A stretch of DNA of 64,000 nt from Apostichopus japonicus (taxonomy: Eukaryota; Echinodermata; Holothuroidea; Aspidochirotida; Stichopodidae). The stretch covers positions 33,751,668-33,815,667 of the forward strand of contig NC_092569.1 of the NCBI RefSeq assembly GCF_037975245.1, in the 5' to 3' direction. Within the stretch, counting starts at the first letter, position 1. Each line of letters opens with the position of its first letter. This document shows positions 46,701 to 58,123 of this stretch, in pieces. A program made the translations under genes and the position numbers. The notes beneath the pieces were generated by a model. The model did not search any database. It saw only the letters and a list, made by a program, of their open reading frames with translations, and was not told where the DNA came from.

Positions 46701-49280
46701 ACTTGAGTCTCTGCACTATATATGCAAATTAACTTTCGGAATCTATATAATAACTTGCGACTCGTCTTAACATTAGCAGGAGGGACAATAAACATATTAA
46801 GATGATTAGTTATATATGAAACTTTTTATTTATCTTTAGTCTTATGTCTCTGTACCCCCCACCACACACCCACACCCCCAACACACACCCCTTCACCGTC
46901 TAGTATTTATGAATCTTCTTTACATATACGTATAAATCTGTACAAGGTCACGTTAGCAGCTTTATGTGACGTCAATGTGCGGTTTGCTGTTTACACCAAG
47001 CATAAAGTAATAATATTAATTCCATGCCGTATTCCTGAGAACAAGTTATTTGCTAATTTTAAAGTATTATATGCACATCTGCTCTGAAAGCAAAAACAGA
47101 AAACAAATCCGAGCTTATAAGACCAACCTATACTGCATGACTGAGCACTTAATTTAGGCTGATAAATCTGATAGGCTGAAATTGCTCGCTATCTTCGACT
47201 GCGATCTTTACAATACCTTCCGGCAAACTGATTACATAGATTGTATCTGATAGAGTTACTGAGAAAACCGTGGAAGTGTTTCAAAGTGTTCGCTGGTGGT
47301 GAGACGTGTAGGAACTCAGAGTTATCGTAACAACAGGAGCATTATAGGACTTTGTTCTTAAGAAATATTTAAAAAACAAAACGGCATTTGGTTGACGTTG
47401 TCATTTGATTACAGTAAAATGTATGAGTAGTGCGGATACAGGGGCTTTGGTGTGAAACCCCCTCCCCTTTCCCAACCCCACCCCACCCCCTCCCCTTTCC
47501 TAACCCCACCCATACCAAAACAAAGTTAAAATTAGCATAACCTTGCATCTAGACTTATAATTATAGACCTAATTAATAGCCTAAATATGATTCAGAATAC
47601 ACAATCCATGTTTAAAATTCTAAATTTGTTCTGGGGTGGGGTGCATTGAAATGAGGTTTTATTACACCATAATTATTTGGACCCCCTCCCCCCCCAAGAA
47701 AACCAGAAGTACCCCTTCCTCTCCCTTCCCTCACCTCCACCCTCCCTCCCCAGTGCAAGCAATAATTGAGTAGTAGACAAAACAATTCGCAGTTCTAGTC
47801 AATGTTGATGAAGTGCTTTTGTAAGCTTTATCTAAAACCAACTAAAGAAGGCATCGCCTTTAAATTAAAAGTGAAATTAATTATGAAAATCTTATTATAT
47901 CTATAAATGAGCTTTTGGAGTAATGGCAATTAAGTCAATCTGCGCTCCTGTTGTATTTAATTATTTTTATCGCGAACTCCTGCTAAATTCCCATGACGAT
48001 GATAGTTTAAAATTACAATTTGTGTATATATTGCAGTGGAGGAAATGAGCTCATTTTATTATCCTTTATACAAACCAGAACAAGAGACCAGGACAAGGTC
48101 TGACATAACTATGCTATATTTAACGATTTTAAGTTTGGTTTGGTTTGTTTTATGTTACTATAACTTTGTGAAATATTTAGCGAAAATACCAACGAATTCC
48201 AAAAGTAGGCTACTATGTCGGGTGGTCTTTCTTGCATTCTTTCAATCTGCCGTCTTGTTTGTTTATAAGATATCGACCAATCAAAATATTGCATTAATTG
48301 ACACGTCCAAGAGCTTGACCATTGCTATGACATGTTTAATAGGCTCTTTGGAGATTAAAATAATATCATAGCCATGTTTTTCTTCCAGCGTGTTTTGAAA
48401 ACGGGTTATGTTACACACTGCCTAAACACAAAAAGCCACGGGTCACGGTGTACTTTTAACATGTACGCTGATTAAAACGGCAAGGTTATAGGAAACAGGA
48501 TAAGCCAGGTGGACCTTTGATAAATGCTACACGCTGCACATCCGATTCTACTTTGAAATTAGTAAAAATATTCGTTTTATTTCATTTCATTATATTTATT
48601 ATATATAGTAAAATGTTACTCCGACTAAAATATTAAAACACGCTTTGCTGTTGAAGGCTATAGTTGTATCTGTTATGAAAATGTGAAACAGGTGAGACTA
48701 TATGTTGAGAATTATAGAAAAGCAACATATCCTCAAGAACATACAAAAACAATTGATGTGACATTATTAATTAGCCACAGAATGCATCAATCTTAAACTC
48801 CTTTTCCATCATATTGCTATGAAAGCAATTGGTATCCCACTATGACAACAGTTTGACCAACATCTGATTAATATAAAGAGAACGGTCGATGATTTTGCAT
48901 AGCTAAAGTAATGAATAACGGGCTTATGAGGATATCAGCAGTGACGTCATTTACTCACATGTTGAATACTTGTGACGTCACCTGAACTCATTACACTGAT
49001 GTACCTGTCTTAAGAATACTATATAATGCCTGCATATAATATTTGACTTTGAAGATTTGGTAATTTTCTTCAAGATTCCATTCTTTTGACGACTTATCAC
49101 ATTTTGGTTTTTAATCCTATCTTGTTGATGTTTCAAATAGATAACGGTGTGGAAGACAAATTTGTTATATTTCAAATTCATATTTTTATTTTTTTATTAT
49201 GAAGGCGTATTATATTGAAAAGAAATATTTAAAGCATTTTATTAATGGACTTTTATGGACAAATTTACCGTGAACATGAA
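34800..49280. other. long stretch without a supported gene
   Basis: AT-rich unique DNA with scattered poly-C and poly-G runs (36530, 43137, 45460, 47460). 39200-40400 is extremely AT-rich and low in complexity. 40960-41700 is locally richer in CpG. ORFs here are all under 115 codons and match nothing I know. The best of them (48037-48371) is listed separately. Confidence 0.4.
48037..48371 (+). other. candidate terminal exon with two hydrophobic segments
   Basis: After a reasonable acceptor (TATATATTGCAG), a frame of about 111 codons runs to TAG, with two stretches that look like membrane helices (ILSLVWFVLCYYNFV and VVFLAFFQSAVLFVYKI). No family recognised and no partner exon found. It may be chance in AT-rich DNA. 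Confidence 0.2.
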
Positions 49281-49330
49281 ATGTATAACAGGCGCGTATT
49301 CAGGATTTTCTAACCCGGGGGGCGCGAATT

Positions 49331-49440
49331 ACTATCTAAGCGGAGCGCCACCATCGGTTGGCGCGGAGCGTACAAGAAAATTTCTGGTTTTGATACCCCC
49401 CAGATCACTGGAAATGGCACTTCTCTGGCTTGAAAATGAG
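49331..49440 (+). repeat. dispersed GGAGCGCCACC palindrome repeat, copy 2
   Basis: CTATCTAAGCGGAGCGCCAC, then GGTTGGCGCGGAGCGTACAA, then CCAGATC(A/G)C(T/C)GGAAATG. Other copies lie at 21601-21710, 50549-50665 and 60019-60125, all in the same orientation. The core can pair AGCGCCACC with GGTTGGCGC. Confidence 0.85.
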
Positions 49441-49966
49441 CAACCAGATGTACACTTTTGCCTGAGAACCAAGTATTTCCCAAAAGTTTTTTCCATCCAT
49501 AACCTTTTTGAAGATTGTCACCAGTCACACATCATGTTCGACCTGATTGCATGTCCTATGGATCATTGCTTTTGTAGGTTATTCTACGTCACGGCCCACA
49601 ATATCCGAAAGCCCCACTTTTCAAGGTTTTAAGCCCATTACTTGTTGAGAATTTGAAAATTCACTTTTCTCGTGAATAAAATCACTTGAAAACATCCCCA
49701 TAATGTTGCACAAAATTCAATCTATAGACAACCAATATAGAAAAACCTCCTTGAACCCCTAACAGACAGGCCAAAATTGAACGAGTAGAGGAAAGTATGA
49801 TGAAAAATGTTGGTGAGGAAATTTTGGAAAATTCCGACACAGTTAATTTCTTGGTGTAGAAATATTGCAACCTCTTATAATGGCTTTTACAAAACTTGGT
49901 TGAAGGAACAGAAAAATAGGAGATATTTCCGATATGAGGTATATCGAAACCGAACACTTCACTCAT

Positions 49967-50396
49967 AGGCGTAGGTCCCGTAGGAGGCGGGGGCTGCAGT
50001 CCCCCCCCCCCCAATTGTTTTCCCATTTTTTTTGGGCACCTACTGAAAGAAAAATAAATAGCAATGAATAGCTTAAAATGATCTCCTTGGTAATTGAAAT
50101 AAAGTTGTAAGCTTGGCCGACATTACCTTTGTAAAAGAGAGTTTTGACATAAATGGATCTGTATGGTTTTTCTCCTGATCTACATAAGACATTTGGTTGT
50201 TTACATTAGCATCCGGCGGTATACTGTGCAACTTTGACGGACCGTGCGGTACACGATGCCATACAATGTAATGAGCGAACTTGCCTATATGATATTGGCA
50301 TCGACATGTTGAATGCGCGCTTTGCGCGCGAAAAATTTTGGCTTTTTTTTCGGGCAAGTCATTACAGCCCCCAAATCCAATCTGGCTCCTACGCCT
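49967..50396. mobile_element. candidate short element with AGGCGTAGG ends
   Basis: Begins AGGCGTAGGTCCCG and ends CCTACGCCT. A G/C-rich block lies near the left end, and GCGCGC-TTT-GCGCGC sits near 50310. Related in its ends to 33523-33878. No coding capacity. Confidence 0.5.
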
Positions 50397-50548
50397 TTGA
50401 CTACACACATTGACAGTTTTTGAGGCTGTACATCGTGGAACATGCATTTCAATGCTCATTGATATGATGTTATATCTGCTCTTTGCTTTACAAATTCGAA
50501 CAGGCGTGTAGCGAGTAATTGCCAAAGGAGGGCGAAGCCTGTAGGCAA

Positions 50549-50665
50549 ACTATCTAAGCGAAGCGCCACCATGGGTTGGCGCGAAGCGTACAAGAAAAAT
50601 TTTGGCCGAAAATGCCTCCCAGATCGCTGGAAATGACACTTCCCAGGCCTTGTTAGTTGCATCTA
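50549..50665 (+). repeat. dispersed GGAGCGCCACC palindrome repeat, copy 3
   Basis: AAGCGCCACCATGGGTTGGC, then GCGAAGCGTACAAGAAA, then CCCAGATCGCTGGAAATGAC. Both symmetric positions have GAAGC in place of GGAGC, so the two arms changed together. Confidence 0.85.
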
Positions 50666-50935
50666 AGCATTGTCTATTTTGAAATTACTAGCGATGTCAT
50701 AAAGAAAATTTGCTCGGGGGGGGCGGTCGCCCCCTTCCCGAAATGCGTTATGTTCCCCGACGACTCGGTCGAGTTCAAGTACATTAGTGAGAGAGGAAAA
50801 ACGGAAACGTCAAAAATGAAGTTGTCGGGGTAAGGGGCAGGGTGAGGCGCACACCCCCTCCGTAATCCTTGATCTGTCACTGGCTACCCTGTGTATATAA
50901 TAGGGATCTTTCTCTTCCCGAGGTCTTGGCTATCT

Positions 50936-51063
50936 TCTACTCCCTCCTTTTCTCCTTTTTCTCTCTTTTTTCTTTTTCTTTTCCCTTCCTTCCTCTCCTC
51001 CTTTTCTTTTTCCCCCCTTTTCCCTTTTTTCTTCTCTTTTTTTTCTCTCCTCTTTTCCTTACC
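50936..51063. repeat. polypyrimidine tract
   Basis: About 125 bp of almost pure C/T on + (runs of CTTTT and CCTTCC). It could form triplex DNA. ORFs on both strands are artefacts. Confidence 0.95.
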
Positions 51064-51946
51064 CGGGGGGCGTGCGCCCCCAACGCCCCCCCCTGGATAC
51101 GCACCTGTATAAGTCAACATTATTTCATGCAGGGATATGTTAGATCCTTGTAACTAACGAATCTATACGAATGTAAACAATGTCTGGAGACACCCACCGC
51201 AGTATTCACCGTTCAGTCTACTTCTATATAAGACTTCTACCAGGGTTACCGGGTGTGGTTCATGTCTAGTTTCTCTGCGTGAGCACATTTCTGACATAAC
51301 GCTGCAAATTGGAGGTTAGAACACCTCAAAGTTAGCCTCAAGAATGCTGAGCTGTCTCCTAGGAAGCTAACTTTGATGTTTGTTCACTTTCAGGCCTACT
51401 GTGGATATCACTGAACAATTTGACGCGACATTATGACACTCTGGGCACGCCTAGTGTTATGAGACCCAGGGAATGTCGTGTTAGGTTGGACGGGGCTACA
51501 CACAGAGAGGTCACGATAGTATATGGTATTTAGGCTGACCGTAGACTTCAGAGACCATTGTGAAAGTTAATAGGGTTCAGTTGGATTGCGTTAGGTTACA
51601 GACATGGCTATATACGTAAATTACGTTAAAGAATGTGGTCTAGCCCGCGGTGATCCATCAAGGTGCAGTTACATGCTTGGCTTCATCGGTAAACGGTCTT
51701 TGACTTTTGTATTTCGATTTAATAAATGGTATGTAACTCGCGACATATTGTTTGACGGCGGGTGCATCTAACGTAAAATGTAGTCACTGTGTTAAAGGTG
51801 GCATGTTGTCTGAGACTAAACATGCAGGTATATTTAAATATTTTTACGCATCAAAAACCATCACGTTTCTACACACGTGAAGACATCCTGTTTATAAATG
51901 TCTTAAGTTTTCATTTTCTTCAGCATTGGAGGCTTACTTACATACA

Positions 51947-51949
<3 letters not shown>

Positions 51950-52014
<65 letters not shown>

Positions 52015-52055
52015 AATATATATATATATATACATACATATATATATATATTATA

Positions 52056-52148
<93 letters not shown>
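51950..52148. repeat. (AT)n tract, about 200 bp
   Basis: AT repeats with a few TTTAAA and TACATACA interruptions, running directly into the SINE tail at 52148. Confidence 0.97.
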
Positions 52149-52151
<3 letters not shown>

Positions 52152-52227
52152 GAAAATCGTAATGAGTTGGAAAATCAAGAACAGTGAAAAAACTTTCAGC
52201 CTCCACCGGGATTCGAACCACGGGCCT
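52148..52227 (-). repeat. tRNA-derived SINE 3' part with B box
   Basis: On the minus strand, GGTTCGAATCCCGGT (52219-52205) is a perfect tRNA T-arm / RNA polymerase III B box. A tail follows (GAGGCTGAAAGTTTTTTCAC to TTCATTTA), ending in (TA)n. The sequence upstream of the B box is replaced by a short AT run, so the A box is missing. The tail recurs at 14958-15050. Confidence 0.7.
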
Positions 52228-52719
52228 ATATATATATATACTTGTTGGTCGTTTACATTCTTAACTGAGAAATATTTCACAGAATATTTCACATACTTTC
52301 ACGTGAGTTCAGAGTTCACGAGGAAATCTTTTCTAAATGATAACTATTTCCACGAATAGCCAAAGGCTAAATTCTAAAGTGTCTGTAAAATTTCAAAGGT
52401 TATCTGAAATCATTTATAAGCCAACCTCATCGCAGGTGAATTGGAACGTGGCTTGACCTATTTCATAACACATATATTTAATATTTAAGAATGAAGAAAA
52501 TTTAACATTTGAACAAGGATGATAAAAATGATCAAATAATTTTGCCAATGACCTCATTACAAGATTAAGATCAGCTTTTCTCTTGTCATATTGTTGTATT
52601 CGTTTGCAGGGCGTACTAATTATGATCCATGCCATTAACATTGTTTAACCTGTGCAACAATCGGATCGAGATATGCATTTTATAGGGAAAGGCACCCTAG
52701 ATAAGAATCTGGGCACGAA

Positions 52720-52960
52720 AACTAAAATATCTTGATCCAAGCTCTCAACCCTACTCGTACCCTTACATCGAGATTGTAACCGTATCATGATGCGGGGAGA
52801 TATGAAGTACGTTAATCTTGTAAAGGTCCAGATATACTATCATTGAGAACTAAAATATATTGATCCGAGCTCTCAACCCTGCTCGTACCCTTACATCGAG
52901 ATTGTAACCATGTGACCATGATGCGGGGAGATATGAAATACTCTGATCTTGTAAAGAGGA
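52720..52960. repeat. two tandem copies of a 128-bp unit
   Basis: Blocks AACTAAAATAT, GAGCTCTCAACCCT, CTCGTACCCTTACATCGAG and GATGCGGGGAGATATGAA occur twice, 128 bp apart. Confidence 0.9.
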
Positions 52961-53604
52961 CCCTCTTCGCATTCCAAAAAACCCGGAGGATGAAATTTAA
53001 GCTTAATCAACGTGATGAGGCAACATGCCTGTATGTATGTACACAGTAACGTATAACCAGTGTGCCTCTACAGGCCCGCTGTGCCAACTTGACATTGGCA
53101 TTTTATGGTGCTTAAAACAGTGTAACATCTCCACGCTGTTTGGTAGAATTCGGATAGACAAGTTATCGGAAACCAGTAATAAGACCGTAATTTCTGCATG
53201 ACCGTCAGAATTATTGGAGGAGTTATCCTACCGAGGGCCAAAGCGACCCTCTCCAGGGGTCAAAGGGGTATCTAGTATAGGCTAAAAAAGACCCAACAAA
53301 ATAATCTCGCCTACTGTCTCTTACAGTTGAGGTCAATTTTGCTTGTGAAAGAAATTTCGGAATCAGGAGGAGCACTAAATCAATTAAAAGAAGAAATTTT
53401 AAGCATTGAAAATAAATGTAAGATACCAGAGTTTTAACATCAGACGTAGAGTTCGAGAATAAATAGGTTAGGTACATTACTGTCGTCATTTCATAAAGGG
53501 GATAAAAACCACTGTTAAACAAATTGCTTATCTACTGCAAAAAAACAACAAAAACCTGTGCAGGTAAATATGTAAAAGTAAAACATGTAAATATGTTAAT
53601 GGGG

Positions 53605-53643
53605 GCCTGACGTTTCGATCCTAACAGGATCTTCTTCAGAGGC
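53605..53643 (-). ncRNA. small hammerhead-ribozyme-like motif
   Basis: On the minus strand: stem I GCCT (pairs with AGGC), core CTGAAGA, stem II GATCC-TGTTA-GGATC, GAAA, a C/G single pair, TC, AGGC. It has the same layout as the motif at 15238-15276 with different, still complementary, stems. It lies 1.3 kb from the decayed Penelope-like element but on the opposite strand, so it belongs to another insertion. Confidence 0.75.
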
Positions 53644-54123
53644 AAACTGAAAATAGAAAGGACACATCACTAAAGAGACAAATGGATAGACGGATGAACG
53701 GACAACTAAACTGGACAATTGATGGAACAAACGTAGCAACTTAGCAACTTAAACTCATGTAGACAATGATTTCACCGGAAGGCATGACTGGCTAGGATGG
53801 TGTGGGGGTGGGGTTGGGGGAGCGTGGAGGGGAGTGATGCTCTCTAAACATGCATACGAAACGATTGCTTTCATAATGTAAACACAATCCCTTTCACCAG
53901 AAAGACAAAAAAGGAAACGATGTAATTAATATTAACATTCACAGGTATTGCACTAATGAGCCGACTTTATCATGAATTTAGCTTCGAGAATCGTTTCAGA
54001 GATTTAACAGACTCTAAATGTGAATATCCTGGAATAACTTGAATAGCTCATGAAACAAACACACACACATAACAAGACTAAGATGCTGCCTACAAAGTTA
54101 TCCTTTAATAAAAGTATGTGTAA

Positions 54124-54162
54124 AAGTAAGTTTCGATCTTATCAGAATCTTCTTCAAAGGCT
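54124..54162 (-). ncRNA. decayed hammerhead-like motif
   Basis: Aligns to the motif at 53605-53643 (TTGAAGA, GATCGAAAC) but stem II and stem I no longer pair. Similar A-rich sequence follows both on the + strand, suggesting repeated element ends about 520 bp apart. Confidence 0.55.
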
Positions 54163-55019
54163 AAATGACAAGTAACAGTAACAGAAGGGACAAAAACACG
54201 CACAGAAAACAGACAGGTTAATGAGCATGGTGAACACAAAAGTAAACAGATGATAAAACCTAACCCTTTCCACTAACAAAATTATAACTGTCACATGAAT
54301 GATTGGATCCATACGTGGACAAATGAAAAGTTTTATTGATTCTATGCAGAAACCTTCACCCCAACCTGAACTTCTTTCCAATTATCCTGATACTGTGTCA
54401 GCAACACATCAAGAATTCCCTTCCTTAAGGCATGTCCGATTCCACGAGATATGACAACTAAGTGTTTACTCACAGCAAAATATTTCAAACCTTTCTTCTT
54501 GTTTGTATGTACAATGACCATATATACCCAACAGGGATTTTTCGAGGTTGAATTTTGACAATTAAAAAAAAAATTATTAAATGAGCCAATCGCAAGAACC
54601 CATTGGCTTTAGGTGGAATTTAAAATATGGTAAATATGAGTTTTTCGTTTTTTTCCCTCGAAATTATCGCGGACATAACGTGTGTCCACGTAAGAATAAA
54701 TATAGTGCATATTGTATGAATATTTGGAAACTGTGAAAATTAATCTCTGTGGAACTGGAGTGTAGTGGGGAGGGGGCGGGGGGCGTTGGCTCAGTGATGT
54801 GGCTTTCACCAATATGGTATATCCCACAGCTTGTTGCTGGAATCGTTTCTCGAAGGCCTTCTGTTCATATTTTATCAGTGAAATAAACAGAGTTGTAACC
54901 GTGATATATATTAAGTTAAGGTTACATAATACTGACAAATACCATCTCTGTCAAAGAAGGTCCACCCTTGTCCACCCATCAAAGTTCTCATGCAACGGGT
55001 TCTTACCAAAAAAAAACTT

Positions 55020-55545
55020 CACGTACATGGACAAACATTATCTTCAAAGACACAGGACTGCCATGGGTACCAGGATAGCTCCTTCCTTTGCTTGCCTGTT
55101 GATGTCTAGCTAGAACGGATGCTCAGTCGCAGCTCCCTGCCGTCCTATTATATGGTGGCGCTACATTGATGACATCTTCTTTACTTGGACCAGTGATGAA
55201 GATAGCCTACTCACCTTCATTAATCACATCAATTCTTTCCACAGCACCATTAAATTCGCCTCTGATTGCTCTCACCAACAGGTTGTCGTTCTCGATGTGA
55301 CTGTTCCCAAGGAACACGGTTCTCTCTCTACAGACTTATACACCAAGCCCACAGACACACACCAGTATCTCCATTCTACAAGCTGCCATCCCCGTCACTG
55401 CAAGTCTGGAATTGCCTACAGTCAAGCACGTCGTCTTCGTTGCATTTGCTCTAACAATTCCTCTTTCATTCGTCATGCAGATGTTTTAGAAAATCACCTT
55501 ATTGCCAGGGGCCATAGTGCCCGAAGGGTGCGTGAAGCCATTTAG
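55020..55545 (+). pseudogene. Penelope-like RT remnant, frameshifted
   Basis: Three frames are needed to read it. FFTYMDKHYLQ...SFACLLMSS ends at a stop near 55113. The catalytic YIDD segment follows in another frame, then the thumb region to 55545 (TDLYTKPTDTHQYLHSTSC in one frame) ending in TAG. Several further breaks lie between 55545 and 55772. It cannot encode an active enzyme. Confidence 0.88.
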
Positions 55546-55771
55546 AGAGTCCGCTCCCTATCCAGGTCATCCACATTGGTAGTGAAGGTCAAAAAGGGAA
55601 GAGACTGCGACGACAAGCTCCCTCTAGTTGTTACTTTCCACCTTAATCTTCCTCTTCTTCAGTAAATCATCAATAACAACCAAAACATTCTCCTCACTAT
55701 AGACTCCAACGAGCCGTCCCTGAAAACCCACCATCGCCTACAGACGTCCACGCAACCTACGAGACCTTCTT

Positions 55772-56254
55772 GTGCGTGTTGTTGTTCCATCTCTAACTTC
55801 TTACCCTACACCCATTCAGCATGGTACTTTCAAATGTAATCGTACTTCGAGATGCATCGTCTGCAGCCACCACATTGTTGAAACCAATTCCATCACCAGC
55901 CAAAGCATCCAACTCACACACAAGACTAAGGGTCACATCACTTGCACAACCTCTAATTTCATATATCTGCACTCCTGTAGAGTTTGCGGCATCCATTATG
56001 TTGGTGAAACGAAAAACACCCTCAAGAAGCGATTCTATGGTCACAGATCAACAGTCAACACCGTGAAGACTGAGACCCCAGTTGAAGAACACTTTAACCT
56101 TCCCAACAATACCATTAACGACATGTCCCTACAGGGGATTGAATCCTTAGGTAGCCGTCCTCACCTAGTACGAATCAGCAGAGAGAGGCTGTGGATGCAA
56201 CGCCTTCACACCATTCAACCTCATGGGTTCAACATTGAAGAAGGACATGACTAA
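55772..56254 (+). pseudogene. Penelope-like GIY-YIG endonuclease remnant
   Basis: An open frame with a Cys cluster (CNRTSRCIVC), FIYLHSCRVCGIHYVGET (the GIY-YIG core), TLKKRFYGHRS (conserved Arg and His) and a final ERLWMQRLHTIQPHGFN block ending at TAA-type stop after HD. Complete in outline, but cut off from a working RT. Confidence 0.88.
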
Positions 56255-56564
56255 CTTTTCTACTGCCCCCTACCCCTTCATCTCCTAACTCTCTTTTCTC
56301 CACACTTTCCTGACTTTGTCATTTTACAGTATATTCCCTACACCCTTTCTTAATCCTCTCTTTTTCACTCTATAGTTTATCTGTTCGTTTACGTGTTCGA
56401 TGTTTTACACGCTTAAATAGAATTTCCCATGTAAGCCAATTTAATTTAATGTCAAAACAGAAAACCATATTGTTTCGGTACTACATCGATGTTTTACTTC
56501 ATTCTTATGATTTTATCAACCTGACCAAAAACACATCTGCATCGTATTATGTAACTTAGACAAG

Positions 56565-56598
56565 GTTTCGGTTAGTTTCTCCAGAAGCTAACCGAAAC
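56565..56598. repeat. 11-bp perfect hairpin
   Basis: GTTTCGGTTAG and CTAACCGAAAC with a 12-nt loop. A third CTAACCGAT follows at about 56606. No T-run follows, so it is not an obvious terminator or RNA gene. Confidence 0.85.
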
Positions 56599-57230
56599 TC
56601 CAAAAACTAACCGATAAAGAATGACATTAACAATGTTAGACTTTGGTGGAAGGAAAGTGGAAAAAAAATAACAAACACATATGACAATGTCGATCAAAAG
56701 CTGGTGACATGTTGAGGTGATTTGCCGAGAGGTTTAATCGTGGTTCTATATGAGTGAGATGAAAGTCTCCCGTAGATGTAACAACCCCCCCCCCCCCACG
56801 CAGACTAGATATATGTAGACATCAAAACAACATGGTACAACTATGATGTAAGTTTAGCTGACTTTGATCAACATGCATGGACTCTTTAAAACTGGTTATT
56901 GAAAAAAAATAAGCTAACGAAAAAAAAAATAAGCTAACGAACCTTTTTTTTTGGTGGTGGTGGTGGTGAACAGGAGGGGGGAGGGGGAGGGACCCCTACG
57001 ACTTTTCTTTTGTGGGGTCAAATGTCATACTGGAGCTAGTCCCTTCTCGTTTTCCGCCTACAGTATATTTATATTTAGTACTCGCCATTGTGCAGTAGTA
57101 ATATGGTTCTCGTACTCGGGATACGTGGACGTTTAGTACAATGCTAATGCAAGATTAACTGTACTCGGAATCTCATATAGCCTTGCACTCATACCAGGCG
57201 AATTTTACTTGTAATTTTACTCAACCTGTG

Positions 57231-57570
57231 TACTCATACTCATCCTGTTGCACTCATACTCATCCTGTTCTCTCATACTGTTGTTACCATCCTCAACTTG
57301 CTGTACCCATCATGTTATTATCATACTCATCCTGTTGTCTCATACTGTTATTATCATACTCATCCTGTTGTACCCATCCTGTTATTATCATACTCATCCT
57401 GTTGTCTCATACTGTTATTATCATACTCATCCTGTTGTACCCATCCTGTTATTATCATACTCATCCTGTTGTCTCATACTGTTATTATCATACTCATCCT
57501 GTTGTTACCATATAAACTCATCTTGTGTATTAATTCTCACCCTGTTGTTCTCATACTCATCCTGTTGTAC
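57231..57570. repeat. 66-bp tandem repeat of CATCCTGTT motifs
   Basis: GTTATTATCATACTCATCCT, GTTGTCTCATACT and GTTGTACCCATCCT alternate. Three nearly perfect 66-bp units span 57310-57505, with diverged copies on both sides. Because 66 is divisible by 3, it gives repetitive ORFs in several frames that are not genes. Confidence 0.93.
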
Positions 57571-58123
57571 TCATACTACAAGCCTATACCTAATGGTATA
57601 GAAATACCATATTATTACAGAACTCTATTCCAAAGCCTTGAAACATCATCAGCCGTTCCCTGATTGATTCTCCGGTGATAAAACAAGCTCTAATATTACT
57701 TAATATTTGCTACCCTACATTCCAACTTTTAACAAAGCGTATTTTGATTCGAACGTTTTCGTGTTTTGCATGAAAATCTGCCATCGATTACCTTTATTCA
57801 TTGCAAAAATAAATAAAATAAACATCGCCAAGTTTGTTTCAGATCAAACATTTAAACCTGCACAAAGACCTGTGTTGGTGCGAAACTGCTCGTAACATTC
57901 CATCGTGTCATACATGTCCGAATATCAGACTACAGAGAGTGTTCAGTCTCTGCATTGATATCACGTCACCTTCGTTACATACCAGTATATTCAACATCCC
58001 AGCATGTGTACAAAATATCTTAATACGTATAATCTCACCCTGGAACTTATTTTATATTATACTCTCTAAATTCAGTTAAATGCATCAAATCTTGTTAATA
58101 ATCCTTTGCTAGCAGGTGAATGA

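Larger units (their letters stand above)
54955..56300 (+). mobile_element. Penelope-like retroelement remnant
   Basis: Decayed, 5'-truncated element: RT from FTYMDKHYLQ and AMGTRIAPSFA (55020-55095), frame breaks, then WWRYIDDIFFTW (YIDD at 55162-55173), TSCHPRHCKSGIAYSQARRL, and a GIY-YIG endonuclease (55772-56254). It belongs to a different family from the element at 15-16.7 kb, judging by protein divergence and base composition (C-rich coding strand). Confidence 0.9.

Noticed and set aside
50073-50525. 150-codon minus-strand ORF
   Set aside because: It crosses a short transposable element with inverted ends and a GCGCGC hairpin; it has no domain and unnatural composition.
57183-57663. Three overlapping ORFs of 110-121 codons
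   Set aside because: The 66-bp tandem repeat is divisible by three, so every frame repeats without stops.
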